A stretch of 24,531 nucleotides of DNA from positions 1 through 24,531 of IMG/VR virus record IMGVR_UViG_3300025418_000289; one strand, given 5' to 3'. How positions within the stretch are numbered: the first letter of the stretch is position 1; each line of letters starts with the position of its first letter. Positions 15,001-22,281 of the stretch are shown here, piece after piece. The stretch comes from a virus. The notes beneath the pieces are model-generated. The model saw only the letters and a list, made by a program, of their open reading frames with translations, was not told the DNA's origin and did not search any database. A program made the translations under genes and the position numbers.

Positions 15001-16003
15001 TAGCACCTGAATATAAAGTTGTAGATGATGTTAAAAGACCACCAGCACCTCCACCGCCAGCCTGATTAAATCCACCACCACCACCACCAGCTACGACTAA
15101 ATAACTAGCTGTTACAGGTGTAAGAGGGCTTAATGTGCCTGAAGATGTGAATGTGTGAATTTGGTTACCACCTGAAGTAGTAAGAGTGCCACCTACGAAT
15201 TTAGGTGTAGCAGATGCGTAAGATATGATGACTATGCCTGAACCGCCTGCACCACCACTATTAGCTGCTCCATTATAGCCACCACCACCGCCACCACCGC
15301 CAAGATTTGTTGTTCCTGCTACACCTGTTGCTGTTGAACCATTTCCTCCACCGCCAGAACCACCTGTTCCAGCAGTTGTTCCTCTAGTATCAGCGCCACC
15401 GCCACCACCACCAGCGTATGTTACGGATGAGCCACTAATAGATGAAGAAGAGCCTGCTCCTCCGTTACCTGCAGCTGAAGATGTTGCATTTGCTCCTACA
15501 GCACTAGCACCACCTCCACCACCACCAGCAGCACTAACACTTACTGTAGTAAATCCTTGACCACCATTGTTACCTTGACCACTTGTCCCTGTTCCACCTG
15601 CAAGGCCTGCTCCGCTAGTTGTAAATCCACCGCCTCCGCCTGAACCACCATTAGAGCCAATTCCTGTTGATCCTGTAGTAGAACCTCCTCCACCACCGCC
15701 TCCTATGGAAGTAACTGTTGTTAATCCTGTGCCTGATATAACTGAATTTGAACCATTTGCACCTGTTGTATTTGATACTGCTGCGCCACCACTACCAACT
15801 GTAACTGTATATGTAACAAGTGTGGATAATGTTGTAGATGAAGTTTGATACCCACCAGCACCACCACCGCCAGCATCATAGCCTGAACCGCCACCGCCAC
15901 CGCCAGCTACAACTAAAAAGTTTGCAGATACATTATTTTTGTTAGACGATAAGAATCCATAAGCTCTAGATGCTTCTACCGCTAATCGTGATAGTAATGA
16001 CAT
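12005..16003 (-). CDS. Large adhesin: glycine-rich domains, LamG, SPRY and DUF7483-like parts
   Basis: A 1332-residue tail adhesin with several recognisable parts. Residues 1-27 form a short helical attachment region. Residues 29-294 and 300-556 are two copies of a glycine-rich domain, each starting FLVVAGGGGGG or YLVVAGGGGGG and ending GGSGIVIISYA followed by IHTFT; long Gly runs suggest a polyglycine-sandwich fold. Residues 560-735 form a LamG/concanavalin-like lectin domain (TYTWSAWVKRG, WYHIVVAVD, YFDGYMADINFIDGQAL). Residues 850-975 form a SPRY-like domain (GKWYWEYTV, GDIVGVALDLDGGTLTFYKNG). Residues 1002-1330 hold tandem units with GFKPDLVWVKSRS, GVAPSMIFFKQRS and FRPKYILIKGS, like DUF7483. 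All parts are surface-binding folds, so this is the likely receptor-binding protein. Receptor identity is not visible. Confidence 0.8.
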   Translation of the reverse strand: MSLLSRLAVEASRAYGFLSSNKNNVSANFLVVAGGGGGGSGYDAGGGGAGGYQTSSTTLSTLVTYTVTVGSGGAAVSNTTGANGSNSVISGTGLTTVTSIGGGGGGGSTTGSTGIGSNGGSGGGGGFTTSGAGLAGGTGTSGQGNNGGQGFTTVSVSAAGGGGGGASAVGANATSSAAGNGGAGSSSSISGSSVTYAGGGGGGADTRGTTAGTGGSGGGGNGSTATGVAGTTNLGGGGGGGGYNGAANSGGAGGSGIVIISYASATPKFVGGTLTTSGGNQIHTFTSSGTLSPLTPVTASYLVVAGGGGGGFNQAGGGGAGGLLTSSTTLYSGATYVVTVGAGGTGGTSAGVSGSAGGNSVISGTGLTTLTSTGGGGGGAYNTAATSGGSGGGGGGGNSNNTGGSGTSGQGYAGATSTNNQSGGGGGAGGAGAIGVSLSGGAGGTGVASSITGVSVNYAGGGGGGNAQNSGSGGTATYGGGNGGTNANGVSGTTNLGGGGGGGGNNASVGFAGGSGGSGIVIISYAGSQVFNGGLVTSSGGNTIHTFTATGALTPLTNNLNNSLRFRLSASAYLNRTPSQASNRTTYTWSAWVKRGSLGNYFTLFGAGTTAPTYDVIRFNSSDQLEFFTAGAASVDVVTSQVFRDPSAWYHIVVAVDTTQATAANRVMFYINGNQVTSFAAATYPTQNSVNSINNTVPHAVGATAVNSTFNTYFDGYMADINFIDGQALAPYYFGNNDANQVWKPIKYTGTYGTNGFYLTFGNTISTTTLGYDSSPNGNNWTTNNISLTAGTTYDAMTDVPTLTSATVGNYCTLNPLDKYSTVTTLAANLQSTSGTASTWTAIAGSFAVSSGKWYWEYTVNATGVADYMNGIISTSDNISNALFPGQTSTSYGYYSVNGQKYNNNTGTSYGATYQTAGDIVGVALDLDGGTLTFYKNGTSQGTAFTGISGTFKPAYSSTATSTVNIINFGQRPFSYTPPTGYVALNTYNLPTPTILQGNKYMDATLYTGNGSTQSITNTAGFKPDLVWVKSRSAATDHKLTDSVRGVTKALISDTTGAETTDTNGLTAFNSNGWSLGTDTNYNNNTATYVGWQWQAGQGSTSSNTSGSITSTVSVNTTAGFSVVTYTGTGANATVGHGLGVAPSMIFFKQRSGGTARAWQVYHVSMGNGGGMYLNQTNAYTADSTAFNNTSPTSSVFSLGSSVYPNQSASPIVAYCWAAIPGFSAFGSYTANASTDGPFIYCGFRPKYILIKGSVAGNNWVVLDTSRSPYNVANLYLLPNSTNVEGSGGDLIDIVSNGFKIRDSGSDVNYSSGATYIYAAFAENPTKISNAR
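14336..15919 (-). repeat. Duplicated glycine-rich domain inside the adhesin gene
   Basis: Two successive copies (15919-15122 and 15106-14336) encode the same about 260-residue glycine-rich domain. Both keep the order LVVAGGGGGG, TSSTTL, VISGTGLTT, TTNLGGGGGGGG, GGSGIVIISYA, then a TSSGGN/IHTF strand. On the plus strand this shows as dense CCACCACC runs. It is an in-frame tandem duplication with divergence, likely kept by recombination, and not a mobile element. Confidence 0.8.
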
Positions 16004-16012
16004 TAACTATTC

Positions 16013-16777
16013 CTATTTGAATTGTGTTTGTGACGCAAATACTGTAAATGCGGCTGAACCTGTTTTAACAATGGTGTATGAGTAAGCATCAACACCTGAT
16101 GCGTTACCACTTGACCATGCTGTACCACCTTGATATTTAGGTGTGACTGAATTGCCATCAATCGTAATTGCATTGTTGTAGTAAGCTGTAGCGCCTTGCG
16201 ATACTAAAAACACAACAGTCACTGATTGACCTGTAGACATTGCAGTATTTAATGATGTGCCTGAACTGAATCTAAAGTTTACTGTCCAGTTTGCTGATGC
16301 TGATGTTGTGTAGTACAACACTGATTGTGTTGATATGTCGTAGTTAATTGTGCCTGTAGCAGCGGTTGCTGATACTGTTGTTACTTCGGCGGCATTTGTC
16401 ACTACTTGTGCAAGAACGCTTGTAGAACCACTAAATGTTTGTGTAGCAGTAAATGTGCTTGCAGCAGATGTTACAGCAATATTAGCGCCTGCTAAAGTAG
16501 TAGCGCCTGTTCCTCCATTGGCAATTGCCAAAGTGCCTGCAAGTGTTATGGCTCCGGATGTAGCTGAACTTGGTGTTAAGCCTGTTGTTCCAGCACTAAA
16601 TGATGTTACACTATTTGCAGTTGCGAGTGTTACAATGGTACCAGATTGATTAAAAAATAGTTTACCATCGGGCACATTAAGCGCGAGTTCACCTGTGGTT
16701 AAATTCGCCGATGTGGGAACATTACCAGAAGTTGTGCTGTAGTAAAGTACAATGGGTGTATAGCCTGATTGTGCCAT
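16013..16777 (-). CDS. Short fibre or fibre-tip protein
   Basis: The product has 254 residues. The N-terminus MAQSGYTPIVLYYSTTSGNV followed by NLTTGELALNVPDGKLFFN is a common opening of aquatic phage fibre proteins and probably attaches to the tail or to another fibre. Residues 57-91 carry the VTSFSAGTTGLTPSS and NGGTGATT repeat that also appears twice in the 1094-residue fibre upstream. Residues 125-254 form a beta-rich domain (INYDISTQSVLYYTT, WTVNFRFSSG, GQSVTVVFLVSQG, ending FAVFASQ-like strands), often found at fibre ends. It has its own near-consensus promoter in the gap before it, and AAAGGA before the ATG. Likely a structural spacer or tip; not an enzyme. Confidence 0.72.
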   Translation of the reverse strand: MAQSGYTPIVLYYSTTSGNVPTSANLTTGELALNVPDGKLFFNQSGTIVTLATANSVTSFSAGTTGLTPSSATSGAITLAGTLAIANGGTGATTLAGANIAVTSAASTFTATQTFSGSTSVLAQVVTNAAEVTTVSATAATGTINYDISTQSVLYYTTSASANWTVNFRFSSGTSLNTAMSTGQSVTVVFLVSQGATAYYNNAITIDGNSVTPKYQGGTAWSSGNASGVDAYSYTIVKTGSAAFTVFASQTQFK

Positions 16778-16798
16778 AAATATTTCCTTTAAATTACG

Positions 16799-16827
16799 AT
16801 TTTATTTAAAAAATTAAAAATTGTCAA
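16799..16827 (-). promoter_or_regulatory. Near-consensus sigma70 promoter before the 254-residue fibre gene
   Basis: On the minus strand a perfect -35 box TTGACA (16827-16822) is followed by a 17-base AT-rich spacer and TAAAAT (16804-16799), 5 of 6 bases of the -10 consensus. A start site near 16792 leaves about 15 untranslated bases before the ATG at 16777, enough to hold the AAAGGA. It lies in one of the few real intergenic gaps (16778-16834). This would boost transcription of the short fibre, large adhesin and genes beyond. Confidence 0.7.
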
Positions 16828-16834
16828 CATATTT

Positions 16835-19800
16835 TTAAAATGTTCCACCTTTAATACCGCCAGTGATAGTTCCGTTTGTGGCATTGTAAGTAAATGACGT
16901 GGTTGTGTTAAGTGCTATGTTTCCTGTTGCTGATGATGCGTAGATAATATAATTTGTAGCTCCAGATCCTGCAGTTGATACTATTGTAGAAGCATTTACA
17001 TTAGACCATGTTGGTACACCATTACCAGATGATGTTAATACTTGGCCAGAGGTACCGTAGTTGGTTGTGCCTGTACCTAATACCCATGCACCTGTTGTGG
17101 TAATTTGTTTTTGTTGGGTATTATTGGTGTAAAAACTTAATGGTAAATATGTACCTGTACCATTGATACCTGATACTAATTGAACATCAGTGCTTGTTGC
17201 CGCAATTAAAATCTTAGATGCATTGGTAGGATCAGCAGCATTTGCAGCTTGCCACGATGCTTGTTGTCCTGATACTGTGCCGTTAGGTAATGCATAAATA
17301 CCTGTTGCACTATTTACTGTGTTTGTTACAAATGCAAGTCTAGTACTAATTGTAGCATTACTAAAATCTCCAGTAAATCTTGCACTTGTACCCGTACCAC
17401 CTAAACTAAATGTTGTACCATTGTATGTTAAATTAGCACTTGAACTAAGTGCTGATGTACCATTACCATAAGGTATGTAGTTAGCAGTTAATGATGTTAA
17501 TCCAGTACCACCCGCTGCAACTGGTAATGTACCAGCAGTGAGTGCAGATGATGATGTTGAATAGATTGCATTATTTGCTGCAGTAAATGTTGTAAGTCCA
17601 GTACCGCCGTAGCCTGTACCAAGTGTTCCACCTAAAGTAATTGCGCCTGTGGTTGCTGTGTTTGGAGTTAATCCAGTTGATCCTGCACTAAATGATGTAA
17701 CGCCACCAACGGTGTTAGCGTTTACCCAGACTGGTGCACCAGTACCTCCTGATGTGAGTACCTGACCACTTGTGCCTGCTGCTAATAATGTAATAGCTGA
17801 CGCATTGGAGTATGCAATGCCTCCCGCTGTGGCTGTCAATGCAGCGCCAGTGCCACCATAATTTAATCCAATCACATTGCCATTCCATGTGCCGTTTGTG
17901 TAACTGCCAGCCCATGATAGTGTGTTTGTAGACCAGCTTGCGTTAGATGGTGGTGAATTATGATAATCCCATGAACCTGCTGCATTTGAATTGCTTAATA
18001 AAACTAGAGTAATATAAGACCCTGATTGAATAGTTGCAATTGTTGTAGATGAATTATTTTGAATAACAATCGTGCCTGATGATTGATTGTTATTAAATGT
18101 AAATGTTGCGCCATTAGGTAATGTGGTTGCATCAGGTAATTTAATAGTTTGACCACCTGATCCAGTAATAGCATAATTTTGTACTGTGCTTGCAGTTAAT
18201 ACAATCGTTGTTCCTGAAGCAGCTTGGTTAACATATCCTTCAAATAAACAGTTTGTGGTAATGTTTCCATTTGCATCTCTCAATACGACAGAGTTAGCGC
18301 CACTTGATGTTGTAACTCCTGTTCCTCCACTTGATACACCCAAAGTACCTGATAAAGTAATAGCACCAGTGGTTGAAGTACTTGGTGATAATCCACTTAA
18401 ACTTGTTTGAAATGATGTTACACCACCTGCAGATCCATTAGATGCAGCAGTGATTCGACCTTGTGCATCAACCGTTAAGTTTGCATTTGTGTATGATCCG
18501 GCCGTAACTGCAGTATTAGCTAAAGCAATTGTAACTGGAGATGAGCCATTGAAACTTGTGCCACTGAGTCCTGTACCAATGGTTAATGTACTAGTCGTGT
18601 TTGCTGTAATGGTACCACTACCACCTAAACTGATAGATGTACCATTTACTGTAATAGAACTGTTTGCTAATTGAGCATTGGTGATAGTGCCACTTAATGC
18701 TGTTGTAGGAATAGTAGTTGATGCGGTAACTGCTGATGTATTGTTTGCATACATATAACCTGTGAGGCCTGTTACAGTAATAGTATTAAATGCTTCTGAA
18801 GGAGATCCTAATAATTTTTCCCAAACAGTTCCATTAAATAATGCCCAGTCACCCACTGACCATAAATTAACACCATTTAAGTTTGTTGTACCTGCTACAG
18901 ATACAACATAGTAGTTACCTTGAGTACCTACGCTTGATGTAAGTGTTGGTGTATTTGTTGATGCATTCCATGTGCCTGAATATCCTAAACCTGTACCTGG
19001 AGCACCTTGCGGAATACCAAAATTAAACACTGCTGTCGTTGAATTACCACTATTATTTACGGTTGCATTTGAACCATATGATAATGTAGTTGTATTCCCA
19101 ACTGTTACATTGGTATATGGGCCTGCAGGAATAGTGAAGTTTAATACGGCTGCTGATGAATTACCACTATTAGTAACAGATGCATTTGAATTTGCAACGC
19201 CGGTTGTTGTTGTACCTACTGTTATAGTGGCTGCATTACCTTGTGGTCCTATTATACCTTGAGGAATACCGAAGTTAAATACTGCTGCGGATGAATTACC
19301 ACTATTTGTTACAGTGGCATTTGATCCTGGTGAAAGTGTTGTTGTAGTACCAACGGTAATGGTTGCAGCATTACCTTGTGGTCCAATATTACCTGTAGCG
19401 CCTTGTGGAATACTGAAATTTAAAACGGTAGCATATGCGTTACCACTATTGGTAACTGATGCATTAGATCCTGGAGATAATGTAGTTGTTGTTCCAACAT
19501 TAACGGTTGGGCTACCAGGAACAAAGAAATTAAGGAGAGCTACGGATGAGTTACCGGAGTTGGTAACGTTTGCTGGTGTGCCTGGAGATAATGTAGTGGT
19601 TGAGTTAACATAAACTGCTGCAGCATTACCCTGTGGGCCTGTGTTACCAGTCGCGCCTTGAGGAATACCAAAGTTAAATACTGCTGCGGATGAATTACCA
19701 CTATTTGTTACAGTGGCATTTGATCCTGGTGAAAGTGTTGATGTTGTGCCGACAGAAATAGTTGCAGCATTACCAGATGGGCCTGCGTTACCTGTTGGAA

Positions 19801-20119
19801 TACCAAAATTTAAAACAACGTTTGATGAATTACCAGAATTGGTAACTGTAGCATTAGCACCTGGTGTTAATGTTGTTGTGGTGCCAACGGTTACATTTGC
19901 AGCAACACGACCTACATCTTGTGTTGATCCATCGCTATAATTGAAGAATAAATCACCACTTGATAAAATATTTGCATTGGTAATAAGTTTACCAGGAGAT
20001 ACCGCGTTAGCAATCTGTGATACAGATGCTTGTTTTGTAACGCCTTGTTGAACAACTACCGTGAGTTCCGATCCTGTAATACTGGAGGCGACTGGTAGTT
20101 GCGATATCGGTTGATCCAT
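16835..20119 (-). CDS. Large repeat tail fibre with short collagen-like linkers
   Basis: A 1094-residue fibre. Residues 1-75 form a probable attachment head (QPISQLPVASSITGSELTVV, then FNYSDGSTQDVGR). Residues 77-372 are seven tandem repeats of about 33-48 residues, each with VGTTTTLSPGSNATVTNSGN and a VLNFGIP strand. Several are joined by collagen-like linkers such as GATGNTGPQGNAA. Residues 380-436 hold a YSGTWNASTN / GDWALFNGTVWEKL module seen in many phage fibres. Residues 567-601 and 807-841 repeat a VTSF.AG..GL(T/S)P...TGAI block with GGTG turns. TSGQVLTS-x-G-x-G-x-P-x-W occurs at 783 and 1023. The end, GGIKGGTF, resembles that of the 432-residue fibre. Beta-helical trimers are expected. 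No enzymatic domain or obvious chaperone is visible. Confidence 0.8.
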   Translation of the reverse strand: MDQPISQLPVASSITGSELTVVVQQGVTKQASVSQIANAVSPGKLITNANILSSGDLFFNYSDGSTQDVGRVAANVTVGTTTTLTPGANATVTNSGNSSNVVLNFGIPTGNAGPSGNAATISVGTTSTLSPGSNATVTNSGNSSAAVFNFGIPQGATGNTGPQGNAAAVYVNSTTTLSPGTPANVTNSGNSSVALLNFFVPGSPTVNVGTTTTLSPGSNASVTNSGNAYATVLNFSIPQGATGNIGPQGNAATITVGTTTTLSPGSNATVTNSGNSSAAVFNFGIPQGIIGPQGNAATITVGTTTTGVANSNASVTNSGNSSAAVLNFTIPAGPYTNVTVGNTTTLSYGSNATVNNSGNSTTAVFNFGIPQGAPGTGLGYSGTWNASTNTPTLTSSVGTQGNYYVVSVAGTTNLNGVNLWSVGDWALFNGTVWEKLLGSPSEAFNTITVTGLTGYMYANNTSAVTASTTIPTTALSGTITNAQLANSSITVNGTSISLGGSGTITANTTSTLTIGTGLSGTSFNGSSPVTIALANTAVTAGSYTNANLTVDAQGRITAASNGSAGGVTSFQTSLSGLSPSTSTTGAITLSGTLGVSSGGTGVTTSSGANSVVLRDANGNITTNCLFEGYVNQAASGTTIVLTASTVQNYAITGSGGQTIKLPDATTLPNGATFTFNNNQSSGTIVIQNNSSTTIATIQSGSYITLVLLSNSNAAGSWDYHNSPPSNASWSTNTLSWAGSYTNGTWNGNVIGLNYGGTGAALTATAGGIAYSNASAITLLAAGTSGQVLTSGGTGAPVWVNANTVGGVTSFSAGSTGLTPNTATTGAITLGGTLGTGYGGTGLTTFTAANNAIYSTSSSALTAGTLPVAAGGTGLTSLTANYIPYGNGTSALSSSANLTYNGTTFSLGGTGTSARFTGDFSNATISTRLAFVTNTVNSATGIYALPNGTVSGQQASWQAANAADPTNASKILIAATSTDVQLVSGINGTGTYLPLSFYTNNTQQKQITTTGAWVLGTGTTNYGTSGQVLTSSGNGVPTWSNVNASTIVSTAGSGATNYIIYASSATGNIALNTTTSFTYNATNGTITGGIKGGTF
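19004..19891 (-). repeat. Seven in-frame repeats in the fibre gene
   Basis: Seven coding repeats begin near residues 77, 122, 169, 207, 255, 299 and 339 of the fibre. The core (I/V)TVGTTTTLSPGSNATVTNSGNSS is kept, while linkers vary from none to a GATGNTGPQGNAA-type collagen-like stretch. Near-identical DNA blocks around 19270-19330 and 19680-19740 point to recent unequal recombination or gene conversion. Confidence 0.82.
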
Positions 20120-20135
20120 GTGCTATTCTCTTAAA

Positions 20136-20771
20136 TTAAGTATAACTGAATATGTTTACACCTTGTCCTGTGCCATAAGGGCCAGTTACGGTGATTGTAA
20201 TTGATCCAACGGTTCCCGCTGGAGTATTAAATGATATGTTATTTTGATTGGTTATTGTGAAACTTGTCACATTAGTACCACCAAAATTAATGGCTGTTAC
20301 GCCTGTTAAATATAAACCTTGCAATACAACTGCTGTATTTCCTAAATGTGATCCACTATTTGGCAATACACCAAGTACAATTGGTGGATTACCAGGTACT
20401 GCGGGTGGTTGTGGCACTGGAGGATGTTGTAAGTTACCTGATACGGCACTTGATCCAGTTGCTAAATCACCTTGAGCACCAGAATATGGTGGAATACCTT
20501 CCAAAAACATTGCATTATCATTTTCTGTCCACACTTGACTCGCTGGGAGTGCAATATTAACATCAGGACGTGGAAAACGTAACGCTATATTTTCTGTTTG
20601 TATGGCGGGTAAACGCCATGGGTCAAAATTATCTAAGTCATCCTTGCAAACTCTCATGCCAGGAAAATTGGGGTCTGGCATGAGGTCTACGTAAGGAAAT
20701 TTTCGACTGCATCGATCGCAAACGCCGACTGATAAGACGGAATTGCCTCGTGTGTCGATATAAACCGGCAT
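20136..20771 (-). CDS. Zinc-ribbon-like plus IPT/TIG structural protein
   Basis: The product has 211 residues. At the N-terminus, CDRCSRKFPYVDL and RVCKDDLDNFDPW (C18, C21, C42) have the look of a small zinc ribbon in which the fourth cysteine is replaced, perhaps by Asp45. Such openings occur in phage head-associated proteins. Residues 70-128 are a Pro-rich linker (HPPVPQPPAVPGNPP). Residues 130-211 form an IPT/TIG immunoglobulin-like domain: VLGVLPNSGSHLGNTAVVL, GLYLTGVTAINFGGTNV, and the ending GSITITVTGPYGTGQG. The Ig part probably decorates the particle surface and helps it stick to carbohydrates, as for other phage Ig-like domains. It sits between small structural genes and the first fibre gene. 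Domain calls are by pattern. Confidence 0.72.
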   Translation of the reverse strand: MPVYIDTRGNSVLSVGVCDRCSRKFPYVDLMPDPNFPGMRVCKDDLDNFDPWRLPAIQTENIALRFPRPDVNIALPASQVWTENDNAMFLEGIPPYSGAQGDLATGSSAVSGNLQHPPVPQPPAVPGNPPIVLGVLPNSGSHLGNTAVVLQGLYLTGVTAINFGGTNVTSFTITNQNNISFNTPAGTVGSITITVTGPYGTGQGVNIFSYT

Positions 20772-20773
20772 TA

Positions 20774-21085
20774 TTATCTAACGCCAGCTTGGATTACCGT
20801 TAATGTGTCACCTGCAGCACCACCAGTTAATCTAATTGCACGATATGGCTGACCTAAGAAGCCTGCTGCATTAGGATAAGTGGTTCCTGCTGTTGTCCAA
20901 GTAAATGTTGGAGTTGAAAATACTCCAGTCTTTGCGTTGACTGGGTATGGATCTGTCACAGTTACTTGTACTGTAGCACTTCCGTTGCTACTTACATAAG
21001 TCACATGATTAGGTGTTAGATATTGATCTAAAACAACCGCTGGAGTATTTCCAGAGCTGTCTGCTGTTACGACTACTTCACGCAT
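20774..21085 (-). CDS. Small structural protein, unknown
   Basis: A 103-residue, all-beta-looking protein: MREVVVTADSSGNTPAVVLD, then VTYVSSNGSATVQVTVTDPY, TPTFTWTTAGTTYPN and YRAIRLTGGAAGDTLTVIQ. The strand pattern, lack of charge clusters, and place among head-side structural genes suggest a capsid decoration or head-closure protein; the strands ending in RLTGGAAGDTLTV are like those of proteins that saturate the capsid surface. AGGAG lies before the ATG, and the stop is 2 bases from the next ATG. The sequence is not recognised as a named family. Confidence 0.65.
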   Translation of the reverse strand: MREVVVTADSSGNTPAVVLDQYLTPNHVTYVSSNGSATVQVTVTDPYPVNAKTGVFSTPTFTWTTAGTTYPNAAGFLGQPYRAIRLTGGAAGDTLTVIQAGVR

Positions 21086-21098
21086 GGTTTACTCCTAA

Positions 21099-21671
21099 TT
21101 AAGAATTGGTGTAACCTTGACCTACGTTAAGGATAGAACCATCATAGTTACGAGCTGTATAGCTAACATCAAATGTACCTGATAATGATCCACTTGATAA
21201 TACAGATACTGCAGCCGCTGTAAATGTTAATGTAGCGTCTAATGTACCAATGTTATTTAAAATTGCTGCTACTGCTGCAGTAGATGTAAATGTGATTGGA
21301 ATAACGCCACCAGCTGCTGTTGGAGTAATTGTACCGATTGTGGTTGTTGTATTAGCACCTGTTGTTGGGTTAGTTTGAATAATTGCAACAGTGATAACGC
21401 CACCAGCTAAGTTAGCTGCTGCTGTTGTTTGGAATAAACGAACATTACTAATAATTGAACCAGCTGGTAATACGAATGGTGTAGCTGTTGTTTGACCTAC
21501 ATCAGCTGTTGTAAATACTGTTGTATTTGCTGTTGTAGTTGTAATTGGATTAAGAATATAGCTTTGTTGTGTTGCTGATACTGCACCGCTATTATCAGGT
21601 GCAATTGTTCCATTGTTTGTTGGATTATTGTACTTGTAAACGCGAATTGGTTGGTTAAATGTTACTGACAT
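21099..21671 (-). CDS. Structural protein, possibly capsid decoration
   Basis: A 190-residue Thr/Ala/Val-rich protein with alternating strands (FVLPAGSIISNVRLFQTTAA, VITVAIIQTNPTTG, TITPTAAGGVIPITFTS) and an aromatic C-terminal part (FDVSYTARNYDGSILN). Such sequences form beta-sandwich virion proteins. It is the first structural gene after the capsid gene once the inserted HNH gene is ignored, which fits a decoration or capsid-associated role. Its leader contains two predicted hairpins ending right at the AGGA ribosome binding site (21683-21680), so translation may be controlled. No named family was recognised. Confidence 0.62.
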   Translation of the reverse strand: MSVTFNQPIRVYKYNNPTNNGTIAPDNSGAVSATQQSYILNPITTTTANTTVFTTADVGQTTATPFVLPAGSIISNVRLFQTTAAANLAGGVITVAIIQTNPTTGANTTTTIGTITPTAAGGVIPITFTSTAAVAAILNNIGTLDATLTFTAAAVSVLSSGSLSGTFDVSYTARNYDGSILNVGQGYTNS

Positions 21672-21683
21672 TTGAATTTTCCT

Positions 21684-21753
21684 ATCTAGAGTTTATAGCC
21701 TCACTCAGTCGCTAGATCGTAGACCCGGGAAGTAACGGGCCCCTGTTGGAGGC
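21684..21753 (-). promoter_or_regulatory. Hairpin-rich RNA leader before the 190-residue structural gene
   Basis: The minus-strand RNA can form two successive hairpins. The first pairs GGCCCG (21741-21736) with CGGGUC (21727-21722), including one G-U pair that is an A-C mismatch on the plus strand. The second pairs AUCUAG (21717-21712) with CUAGAU (21689-21684) and has an inner GAGU/ACUC option. A GCCUC/GAGGC pair (21753-21749 with 21702-21698) is possible as an alternative. The second hairpin ends next to the AGGA at 21683. The segment is much more GC-rich than its surroundings. It does not match a tRNA. Whether it is a riboregulator, an RNA-stability element or the scar of the adjoining HNH insertion cannot be told. 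Confidence 0.45.
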
Positions 21754-21798
21754 AAATCTTCCTATCACTACTAATGCATATTTTTAATAGTTTTCGCC

Positions 21799-22275
21799 CT
21801 AAAATAGGTGCTTGTTTGATTTTTTGACGTTTTCCGTCGCTGGAATGACTCGTATATTGGATGGTACATGCAAACCAGAAACCAGTTTGCCCTGTAAGGG
21901 GATAATGTGGTCGACATGATACTTTTTACCACTTTCTCGAGATAGCATATTGGCCACTGAGTATTTACATTTAATGTTTAACCAATCAGATTCAGTTAAC
22001 CATTTTGGAATTCTATTTAATTTAGCTAATTGACGTTTTCGTGTTCTAGCTAAGTGGCGATCTGGATATTGTTTATCATAAGCATTTAATCTTTTTAATC
22101 CTCTTGCTTTTACATCTGGTTTATTAGACCAATTTCTTTTTAAGATATTTAAACATTCAATACACGTTCTATTGTTTGTTCTTTTTTCTGCAATATGATT
22201 ATTTTTACATGGTAATCCAGTAAAGTATTTTTTTAAATTTTGTTTAAGTGCTTCTTGTCTTGTAATTATTTTCAT
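21799..22275 (-). CDS. HNH homing endonuclease
   Basis: A 158-residue free-standing HNH endonuclease starting at ATG 22275 (MKIITRQEALKQN). A longer frame from TTG at 22293 is rejected because it would begin inside the terminator and has no ribosome site. The N-terminal part has two cysteine pairs, PCKNNH and RTCIECLN, a likely zinc knuckle typical of phage homing enzymes. A basic region (residues 45-90) follows. The HNH motif is YHVDHIIPLQGKLVSGLHVP and NIRVIPATENVKKSN, with DH, the central Asn and the later His/Asn in place. It is AT-rich and lies between the capsid gene terminator and the next structural gene. No Shine-Dalgarno is visible; a TATAAT lies 6 bases before the ATG. Class is confident. 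Confidence 0.88.
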   Translation of the reverse strand: MKIITRQEALKQNLKKYFTGLPCKNNHIAEKRTNNRTCIECLNILKRNWSNKPDVKARGLKRLNAYDKQYPDRHLARTRKRQLAKLNRIPKWLTESDWLNIKCKYSVANMLSRESGKKYHVDHIIPLQGKLVSGLHVPSNIRVIPATENVKKSNKHLF

Positions 22276-22281
22276 ATTGAT

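Noticed and set aside
19004-19891. Regularly spaced repeats that might suggest a CRISPR array
   Set aside because: The units are in frame, encode a repeated protein motif, vary in length and lack short palindromic repeats with unique spacers.
21672-21798. Possible tRNA or group I intron end in the GC-rich gap
   Set aside because: No T-arm GGTTCGA-like stretch, no cloverleaf, and no intron core sequence recognised; the capsid gene is uninterrupted.
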